Below are positions 58,568-64,000 of a stretch of 64,000 nucleotides of DNA, one piece after another. The DNA comes from DATHWB01 sp035544575 (GTDB lineage Bacteria > Actinomycetota > Acidimicrobiia > Spongiisociales > ZC4RG35), in the NCBI GenBank assembly GCA_035544575.1, contig DATKEC010000044.1, forward strand, positions 1 through 64,000. The letters run 5' to 3'. The notes under the pieces were generated by a model, which saw only the letters and a list, made by a program, of their open reading frames with translations, did no database searches and was not told where the DNA came from. Each line of letters opens with the position of its first letter. The stretch's first letter is position 1. A program made the position numbers and the translations under genes.

Positions 58568-59190
58568 CCACTGTCCTGGTCGTGACCGGGGGCGACCGCG
58601 TGCCCGCCGAAGCGACGAGCGGGCTTCTCCCTGCGGACTTCGTCGTGGCGGCGGACTCCGGACTGGATCATGCCGAGTTGCTCGGCATCCGGCCCGACGT
58701 GGTCGTCGGCGATTTCGACAGTGTCAGCGTCGAAGCCCTCGAGCGCTTCGACGGACCGGTGGAGCGCCACCCCGTCGCCAAGGATGCGACCGATCTCGAA
58801 CTCGCCCTCCGACTCGCCATCGCCCGCCAACCCGACCGCATCGTCGTCATCGGCGGGCATGGCGGACGGCTCGACCACTTCCTGGCGAACGCGCTCGTGC
58901 TCACCACGGTGCCCGCCGCGATCGACGTCGAGTGGCGGGCGGGAGGTGCCACGATCCATGTGGTGCGCTCGAGAACGGAGGTCGAGGGTTCCGCCGGTGC
59001 GACGATCTCGTTGGTCCCGGTGGGGGGCGACGTCCACGGAGTGACCACTCGCGGCCTGCGCTGGCCACTGACCGATGCCACCCTGACGTCGGGGAGCACG
59101 TTGGGCGTGAGCAACGAATTCGCAGAGCGAACCGCTCAGATCGAGGTTGACACCGGCACCCTTTTGGTGGTGGTGCCCGGTCAGTCGTAG
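58564..59190 (+). CDS. thiN: Thiamine pyrophosphokinase
   Basis: The 208-residue protein converts thiamine to thiamine diphosphate. Typical motifs are VAADSGLDHAELLGIRPDVV, GDFDSVS, HPVAKDATDLELALRLAI and VIGGHGGRLDHFLAN. The C-terminal beta domain ends in GTLLVVVPG. ATG overlaps the peptidase stop by 4 nt. It overlaps the convergent dehydrogenase gene by 10 nt. Thiamine diphosphate is the cofactor of the AceE encoded 20 kb away. Confidence 0.9.
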   Translation: MTTVLVVTGGDRVPAEATSGLLPADFVVAADSGLDHAELLGIRPDVVVGDFDSVSVEALERFDGPVERHPVAKDATDLELALRLAIARQPDRIVVIGGHGGRLDHFLANALVLTTVPAAIDVEWRAGGATIHVVRSRTEVEGSAGATISLVPVGGDVHGVTTRGLRWPLTDATLTSGSTLGVSNEFAERTAQIEVDTGTLLVVVPGQS

Positions 59191-60143
59191 ACGCTGGGGT
59201 TGGCGCAGTACGGGAGTCGCCGACCCTCGAGCCCGGCGACCAGGTTGGTGACGGCGATCTCGGCCATGGCGCGGCGCGTCTTGTGGCTCGCCGAGCCGAT
59301 GTGGGGGACGATCAGGCAGTTCGCCAGGCCGACCAGCGGATGGTCGGCGCCGATCGGCTCGGGGTCGACGACGTCGAGGCCGGCTGCGGCCAGCGGGCCG
59401 TGTTTCAGGGCGGCCACGAGGGCATCGGTGTCGATCAGCGAACCCCGCGACACGTTCACCAGCACCGACCCCGGCTTCATGCGCCCCAGGGCGGCTGCGT
59501 CGAACAGATGCAGCGTGTCCTCGTTGAGCGGTGCGGTGATCACCACGTGGTCGGACTCCGTGAGCAACTCGTCGAAACTCCGATAGGCCACGCCCAGCCG
59601 GGACTCGAGCAGCGGCTTGCGTGACGGGCCCGTGTAGAGGAGGCGCATCCCGAAACCCGACGCCCGCCTCGCCACAGCAGCGCCGATGCGGCCCAGTCCC
59701 ACCACGCCGAGCGTGGCGTCGTGGAGATCGCCGCCAATCAGAAGAGTGGGATCCCACGGACCCCACAGACCCGCCCGCACGTGCGCTGCGCCCTCCGGCA
59801 AGCGCCGCACCGCAGCGGCGAGGAGCGCCCACGCCGTGTCGGCCGTCGTCTCGGTGAGGACGCCGGGTGTGTGCCCGACTGCGATCCCCCGGGCCGTCGC
59901 GGCCGCGAGGTCGATGTTGTCGGTCCCGACGGCCATCTGCGAGATGACTTTCAGACTCGCACCCATCACGTCGGAATCGATCTGGTCGGGGATCATCGTC
60001 AGGACGCCGTCAGCGTCCACCAGCCGATCCGTGAGTTCGTTGTGCGGCATGGGCCCGTCGCCGTCCCAGACCCAGGGGGAGAGGCCGTCGAGCAAATCGG
60101 CGAAATCCTCAGGCAGGCGGCGGGTCACGACGATACGAGACAA
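59181..60143 (-). CDS. D-isomer-specific 2-hydroxyacid dehydrogenase
   Basis: The 320-residue protein begins LSRIVVTRRLPEDF (TTG start). It has the NAD-binding LGVVGLGRIGAAVARRA, catalytic Arg in VNVSRGSLIDT, Glu in LDVVDPEP and His in LIVPHIGSASHKTR. It fits glyoxylate/hydroxypyruvate reductase-like enzymes (GhrB/SerA group). Substrate not proven. The TTG at 60143 is 6 nt after TACGCT, and the first beta strand begins there, so it is preferred over a downstream GTG. Confidence 0.9.
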   Translation of the reverse strand: MSRIVVTRRLPEDFADLLDGLSPWVWDGDGPMPHNELTDRLVDADGVLTMIPDQIDSDVMGASLKVISQMAVGTDNIDLAAATARGIAVGHTPGVLTETTADTAWALLAAAVRRLPEGAAHVRAGLWGPWDPTLLIGGDLHDATLGVVGLGRIGAAVARRASGFGMRLLYTGPSRKPLLESRLGVAYRSFDELLTESDHVVITAPLNEDTLHLFDAAALGRMKPGSVLVNVSRGSLIDTDALVAALKHGPLAAAGLDVVDPEPIGADHPLVGLANCLIVPHIGSASHKTRRAMAEIAVTNLVAGLEGRRLPYCANPSVYD

Positions 60144-60149
60144 GTGACC

Positions 60150-60155
60150 AGCGTA
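60150..60155 (-). promoter_or_regulatory. -10 hexamer (TACGCT), leaderless TTG-start promoter
   Basis: TACGCT ends 6 nt before the TTG at 60143. It is a case where only promoter spacing identifies the unusual start codon. Confidence 0.5.
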
Positions 60156-60178
60156 TCCGACAACCCCGGAGCCACCAG

Positions 60179-60184
60179 TACTCT
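60179..60184 (+). promoter_or_regulatory. -10 hexamer (TACTCT), leaderless promoter of the L,D-transpeptidase gene
   Basis: TACTCT ends 7 nt before the GTG at 60192. Confidence 0.5.
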
Positions 60185-60191
60185 CAGGCCG

Positions 60192-61007
60192 GTGCACCTG
60201 CCCCGGCCTTTGTTGTTCCTGCTCTCGGCACTTCTCCTGCTCGGAGCTTGCGCTGGTCTCGACGACGCCGCAGCCGACACGTTCCCGCGGCAGGCCTCCC
60301 AGCCGGCGGTGGTGGGCGCGGCTCCCACGTCTCCGGTCACGACACTCGCCATCGGTCCTTCCACGACGTCGACCACGACACAGCCAGTCGAGCCACGCGC
60401 CCCCGAGCCTCACACCTGGACGGCAGCCAAAGCGGATGATCGTTTGGATGTCTTCGAGGCCCCGGGGGACGCCGAGCCTTCCCGGGTCTTGCCCGCCCAG
60501 ACGATCCTCGGCACACCGACGGTGGTGCTCGTCCTGGGGGGCAGCGACGCGTGGCTGGAGGTCCTCCTCCCGGGCCGTCCCAACGGTGACACGGGGTGGA
60601 TCAGGGCGATCGACGTCGAGCGCTATGAACTGCGGCGTCAGGCAGTCATCGATCTGACGATGCGCACGCTGCAGGTGCTCGAAGGCGAGCGCGTGATCTT
60701 CGAGACGCAGGTGGGGATCGGCGGGCCTTCGTCACCGACGCCAACGGGAAATTTCTTCATCACCGACGCGGTGCGTATCACCGTGCCCACCGGGCCTTGG
60801 GGGGCGTACGCATTCGGATTGTCGGCTCGGTCCGACACCGTGACCGAGTTCAACGGCGGTGACGGGATCATCGGTATCCACGGCACCAACCGTCCGACGT
60901 CGATCGGCGAGGCTCAGTCGCTGGGCTGCGTACGCCTGGACAACGAGGTGATGCTCGAGCTCGCCGAACTGCTGTCTGTCGGCAGTCCCGTGACGATCAA
61001 GGCCTGA
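60192..61007 (+). CDS. L,D-transpeptidase lipoprotein (YkuD domain)
   Basis: The 271-residue protein has a signal peptide (VHLPRPLLFLLSALLLLGAC) ending in a lipobox LLGAC. A Pro/Thr/Ser-rich linker, an SH3-like segment to about 150 and a YkuD domain follow. The catalytic motif is IGIHGTNRPTSIGEAQSLGC-VRL (HGT, then S-x-G-C-x-R; Cys near 246). These enzymes make 3-3 peptide cross-links in the cell wall. The start is GTG 60192. Its 3' end overlaps the convergent pseudogene by 11 nt. Confidence 0.92.
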   Translation: MHLPRPLLFLLSALLLLGACAGLDDAAADTFPRQASQPAVVGAAPTSPVTTLAIGPSTTSTTTQPVEPRAPEPHTWTAAKADDRLDVFEAPGDAEPSRVLPAQTILGTPTVVLVLGGSDAWLEVLLPGRPNGDTGWIRAIDVERYELRRQAVIDLTMRTLQVLEGERVIFETQVGIGGPSSPTPTGNFFITDAVRITVPTGPWGAYAFGLSARSDTVTEFNGGDGIIGIHGTNRPTSIGEAQSLGCVRLDNEVMLELAELLSVGSPVTIKA

Positions 61008-61564
61008 GGGGTTCAGAAATCTCTCGTCGGACGGGTAGCAGGAATCGGCGCGGCGAGCCCGCGAGCGACACGAGCCGAGATCCGGTTCTCATCGGCAACG
61101 ACATCATGCGGGGAGCGCCGACGGCGTAACCCTGAAAGAGATCGAAGCCGAGTTCGAGACACCGACGGAACTCGACGTCGGTTTCCACCTTTTCGGCCAA
61201 GCGGAGCACTCCGGCGGCGCGCAAGTCCCTGACGAGGTCCCCGACCACATCGAGTCCCAGCGCCTGGATGTCGAGCTTGACGATGTCACAGGGTGTGACG
61301 AGCCCCCGACGGACCTTGGGTCGAGAGCCGCCAGGCTGCCATCGACGATCAACTCTCGGGGCAGATTGACGGAGGCAGGCACGCCTTCGCAAACGTCGGC
61401 ACCATGGCGATCGAGTGTCCCAGGATCGTGCGGGTCGCCCGAACTGCATCGGAGAACACCGCCGATTGCGCCAAGCGGTCGGCACGAAACAGGACCTCGT
61501 ACGCCAGCGTGACACCGGAACGGTCGACGATCGGTTGGCGCGCGAGGTGATGGGTCGAGGTCAC
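60997..61564 (-). pseudogene. Eroded EAL-domain (YuxH-like) gene with two frame shifts
   Basis: Three minus-strand frames together match one EAL domain. The first reads HHLARQPIVDRSGVTLAYEV (EVL for EAL) up to about 61385. A second reads VPASVNLPRELIVDGSLAAL in another frame. A third reads CDIVKLDIQALGLDVVGDLV, then EKVETD and ELGFDLFQGYAVGAP, ending at 60997. The middle part of the domain, about 35-40 residues, is missing at the second junction. No HDOD domain follows, so the gene is inactive or severely truncated. It has lost catalytic integrity for cyclic di-GMP hydrolysis. Confidence 0.8.
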
Positions 61565-61605
61565 GATGTTGTCTCGGTGACCTTGTCGGCCGAAGCCGCC
61601 GTCGA

Positions 61606-62466
61606 TCAAGGAGCCGATTTGGCTCCGATCCAGGCATTGGAGATCACCGGTGAGTCGCGTTCGGCCGTCCGCGCGTCGATGACCCAGCCGCCGTCGCCCT
61701 TCCACATCCGTGTGACGACCGTCTCACCGGGGAACACCACACCGCTGAATCTGGCCCGATAGTCGGCCACGCCGCCCGCGTCACCGCCGAGAACCGAGTC
61801 GACGACGGCCTTGCACACGATTCCGTACGAGCACAGCCCGTGGAGGATCGGACGATCGAACCCGCCGAACGCGGCAACGGCCGGATCGGCGTGAAGTGGA
61901 TTCTTGTCCCCTGACAGGCGGTACAGCAGTGCCTGCTGGGGCAATGTCGCCGACTCCACCACGTGGTCAGGGTCACGATCGGGGGGAGTGCTCCGCGGCT
62001 CGGGACCGGACTCGCCACCGAAACCACCCTCGCCGCGGATGAAGATCGACACGGTGTTCGTGAACAGCGGCTTGTCGGCGACGTCGTGGGAGACGATTTC
62101 CATCACGACGAGGGCGCCCTTGCCCTTGTCGTAGACCTCGGCGACGCGCGCTCGGTTCGTCACCGAGGCCTCACTGGGAATGGGTCCGTTGAGTTCGATC
62201 GACTGTTCGCCGTGGAGGATCATCACCGGATTGATGTCGAGACCGTCGATGTCGAGCACGTTCATCATCGTCGGGAACATCGGGATCGTGGCGAAACTCG
62301 GGAGAACTTCGAGGTTCGCCTCGTAGACGTAGGACAGCTCCCGCTGGTCGGTCGGCGGAACCCCCGCCCCGATTCCCAGGTGATAGAGGATGACGTCATC
62401 GGCATCCCAGGTGTGGGTGGTGTCCGGTATGGCGGCAGCCAGTACGCGTTCGGGGTCGATCGGCAT
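61606..62466 (-). CDS. MaoC-like enoyl-CoA hydratase 2
   Basis: The 286-residue protein starts MPIDPERVLAAAIPDTTHTW and has two hot-dog halves. The hydratase 2 motif lies in YRLSGDKNPLHADPAVAAFG, with RPILHGLCSYG after it. It is like the hydratase domain of 17-beta-HSD4/MFE-2 proteins. These hydrate trans-2-enoyl-CoA to the (R)-3-hydroxy form in fatty acid or sterol side-chain breakdown. ATG shares one base with the SDR stop (TGATG), splitting an MFE-2-type activity over two coupled genes. Confidence 0.92.
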   Translation of the reverse strand: MPIDPERVLAAAIPDTTHTWDADDVILYHLGIGAGVPPTDQRELSYVYEANLEVLPSFATIPMFPTMMNVLDIDGLDINPVMILHGEQSIELNGPIPSEASVTNRARVAEVYDKGKGALVVMEIVSHDVADKPLFTNTVSIFIRGEGGFGGESGPEPRSTPPDRDPDHVVESATLPQQALLYRLSGDKNPLHADPAVAAFGGFDRPILHGLCSYGIVCKAVVDSVLGGDAGGVADYRARFSGVVFPGETVVTRMWKGDGGWVIDARTAERDSPVISNAWIGAKSAP

Positions 62467-63377
62467 CAGGTGGACGAGAGGATCTGGCCGAGCAGGCCGA
62501 GTTCGTCGGTGGCGGAGCCGAGAACCTGGTACTCGCTGATGTCGCGGATCGTGTCGATGTTCGCCGCAACCTCTTCCACGGATGGCACGGTGGCCTTTCC
62601 GGCAAACCATCCCTGGTTCACGCCGATGAAGAACCTGGAGTAGCGGCCTCCCCCGGCGGAGAAGATCTCGTGGGTGTACTCGTTGGCTTCGGAGCACAGG
62701 AAGACCACCATCGGCATCACCTGGCTCGGATCGAGGAGGTCGGCGAACGGTCCGAGCAGATCCTCGGTCATCCGAGTGCGCGCCACCGGTGCGATGACGT
62801 TCGACTTGATGCCGTACTTCATCCCTTCGATGGCCAGCACGTTCGACAGGCCGACGAGACCCATCTTCGCCGCCCCGTAGTTGGCCTGTCCGAAGTTCCC
62901 GAGGATTCCGGCGTTCGAGGCGGTGAACACGAACCGGCCGTATCCGGCATCCTTCATGTGTCGAAAGGCGGGTTGGGAGACGAAGAAGGCGCCACGCAGG
63001 TGCACGTCCAAGACGGTCTGGATCTCGGAGAGCTCCATGTTCGCAAAGCTGCGGTCCCGCAGGATTCCGGCGTTGTTGACGACGATGTCCACCGAGCCGA
63101 ATGCAGTCAACGCGGCATCCACGATGGCCCCACCCGATTCAGGGTCTGACACCGAGTCGTAGCTCGCCACTGCTTCGCCGCCCGCGGACACGATCTCTTC
63201 GACGACGACATCGGCCGCGCGGGTCCCGGCTCCCGTGCCGTCGACAGAGCCGCCGAGATCGTTGACGACGACCCGCGCACCGCGCCGCGCCAGCTCGACG
63301 GCGTAGGAACGTCCCAGCCCCCCGCCTGCCCCGGTCACGATCGCGGTCCTTCCGTCGAAACTGATGGGTTCTGTCAT
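62466..63377 (-). CDS. SDR-family (R)-3-hydroxyacyl-CoA dehydrogenase-like
   Basis: The 303-residue protein begins MTEPISFDGRTAIVTGAGGG with the SDR motif TGAGGGLGR. ARVVVNDLGGSVDGTGAG and NNAGILRD follow, with the catalytic Ser and Tyr-x3-Lys in TASNAGILGNFGQANYGAAK. NDLGG followed by the GxxxGA insert is a hallmark of the HSD17B4/Fox2 dehydrogenase domain. With MaoC downstream and acyl-CoA dehydrogenase upstream it completes three beta-oxidation-like steps. It is translationally coupled to the MaoC gene. Confidence 0.92.
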   Translation of the reverse strand: MTEPISFDGRTAIVTGAGGGLGRSYAVELARRGARVVVNDLGGSVDGTGAGTRAADVVVEEIVSAGGEAVASYDSVSDPESGGAIVDAALTAFGSVDIVVNNAGILRDRSFANMELSEIQTVLDVHLRGAFFVSQPAFRHMKDAGYGRFVFTASNAGILGNFGQANYGAAKMGLVGLSNVLAIEGMKYGIKSNVIAPVARTRMTEDLLGPFADLLDPSQVMPMVVFLCSEANEYTHEIFSAGGGRYSRFFIGVNQGWFAGKATVPSVEEVAANIDTIRDISEYQVLGSATDELGLLGQILSST

Positions 63378-63397
63378 CGTCTTCCTTCCTCGACTGG

Positions 63398-64000
63398 TCA
63401 GAGCCCGAGGCCCTTGCCGATGATTTCTTTCATGATCTCGGTTGTCCCCCCGTAGATCGTCTGCACCCTGGCGTCCCTGTACGCCCGGGCGATCGGATAC
63501 TCCTCCATGTATCCCCAGCCACCGAAGAACTGGAGACACGAGTCGATCACCCGCTTCTCGAGTTCCGTCGCCCACCATTTCGCCTTCGCGGCGTCTTCGG
63601 CGGAGAGGGCGCCTTCGTTGAGGAGGAGTACCTGACGATCGAGATACGTCTGGGTCACGTCCAACTCCGTGCGCATCTCTGCCATGCGGTGCTTCACCGC
63701 CTGGTTCGATCCGATCGTCGAGCCGAAGGCCTTCCTCTCGCCGATGTAGGCGAGCGTCCACTCGAATGCCTGTTGAGCGTGCGCGAGCGAGCCCACCGCC
63801 AGCGAAAGCCGCTCTTGCGGCAGGTTCGCCACGAGGTGGTAGAAGCCCCGGCCCTCGTCGCCGAGGCGGTTGGCGACGGGGACCGCCACGTCCTGGAAGA
63901 ACAACTCGGCTGTGTCCTGGGCATGCAGGCCGATCTTGTCGAGATTGCGGCCGCGGGTGAAGCCCTCCATGCCTGCTTCGACGACAACCAGACTCATGCC
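63398..64000 (-). CDS. Acyl-CoA dehydrogenase (partial, 5' end outside window)
   Basis: About 200 C-terminal residues are visible. DKIGLHAQDTAELFFQDVAV marks the middle beta domain. ERLSLAVGSLAHAQQAFEWT and GERKAFGSTIGSNQAVKHRM mark the helical C-terminal domain, ending QTIYGGTTEIMKEIIGKGLG. These are typical FAD-dependent acyl-CoA dehydrogenase segments. The start lies beyond the window edge. It is 20 nt upstream of the SDR gene in the same direction, so it probably belongs to the same lipid-oxidation operon. Confidence 0.93.
   Translation of the reverse strand, partial: GMSLVVVEAGMEGFTRGRNLDKIGLHAQDTAELFFQDVAVPVANRLGDEGRGFYHLVANLPQERLSLAVGSLAHAQQAFEWTLAYIGERKAFGSTIGSNQAVKHRMAEMRTELDVTQTYLDRQVLLLNEGALSAEDAAKAKWWATELEKRVIDSCLQFFGGWGYMEEYPIARAYRDARVQTIYGGTTEIMKEIIGKGLGL

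Noticed and set aside
57208..59190. Plus-strand frame of about 660 codons overlapping the S9 peptidase and thiN
   Set aside because: Its second half is the true thiN frame. The first half is an out-of-frame shadow of the peptidase, so only thiN from 58564 was annotated.
1..64000. CRISPR array, tRNA, rRNA or mobile element
   Set aside because: No regularly spaced repeats, no tRNA-like T-arm in intergenic DNA, no transposase or integrase motifs and no terminal repeats were seen. The RecB/Cas4-like nuclease is not accompanied by cas genes.

Overview
This is a GC-rich, gene-dense chromosomal segment from an actinomycete-type bacterium. Four signs point there: an InhA-like enoyl-ACP reductase; an AdnA/AdnB-type pair of helicase-nucleases instead of RecBCD; a homodimeric AceE pyruvate dehydrogenase and a SARP regulator; and many genes starting exactly 6-8 nt after a TANNNT -10 hexamer (leaderless transcripts). 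The gene set (CCAEP-tail radical SAM protein, CoxG/XdhC proteins, a membrane-anchored MurF, acyl-CoA/MaoC/SDR lipid genes) suggests Acidimicrobiia or a close lineage; that placement is inference. No rRNA, tRNA, CRISPR array, prophage or insertion sequence was seen.

Layout. 1-6602 (minus): housekeeping operon fakA-like DAK2 kinase, recG, rsmD, coaD, sepIVA-like, DUF177, rpmF, plsX. 6837-7557 (plus): rpmB, a divergent cold-shock-like protein and a stand-alone AsnC ligand domain. 7579-10881 (minus): alpha/beta hydrolase, membrane-anchored MurF and Ddl (cell wall). 10964-12754: orphan histidine kinase. 12738-14925 (minus): inhA-type reductase, small membrane protein, a frameshifted small gene, PH/SHOCT membrane protein. 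14926-15794: 869-bp non-coding block with repeated hairpins. 15795-18044 (minus): RecB/Cas4-like nuclease and glutamate dehydrogenase. 18369-24999 (plus): AdnB/AdnA-like pair plus a divergent PlsY-like protein, joined by ATGA overlaps. 24959-27753: dtd and plsB.

27791-33078: two tandem DUF1059 miniproteins, a SARP regulator, and a five-gene ABC-2 exporter operon with its own winged-helix regulator and a palindromic operator. 33143-35457: CCAEP-tail radical SAM protein and an alpha/beta hydrolase. 35583-40533: aceE and a membrane HD-GYP protein fused to extracellular Ig/cadherin-like repeats. 40576-43591: CoxG, XdhC, MoaB and a membrane protein. 43664-47055: DUF1992 mini-protein, LLM monooxygenase, aldo/keto reductase, Gfo/Idh/MocA dehydrogenase. 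47116-52671: sugar ABC importer (lipoprotein, an enlarged MalF, MalG) under a LacI-family repressor with matching operators in both promoters. 52733-56574: small membrane protein, Mug-type DNA glycosylase, NfuA-like protein, ATP-grasp enzyme, phosphofructokinase. 56627-61007: S9 peptidase, thiamine pyrophosphokinase, 2-hydroxyacid dehydrogenase, L,D-transpeptidase lipoprotein. 60997-61564: a decayed EAL-domain pseudogene. 61606-64000 (minus): lipid-catabolic acyl-CoA dehydrogenase, SDR and MaoC hydratase.

Most operons are tightly packed with 1-4 nt start/stop overlaps. The least ordinary items are the HD-GYP/Ig fusion, the non-coding block with structured 40-nt repeats, the CCAEP-tail radical SAM gene, the promoter-proximal coupled micro-ORFs, the LacI regulon architecture and the eroded EAL gene.
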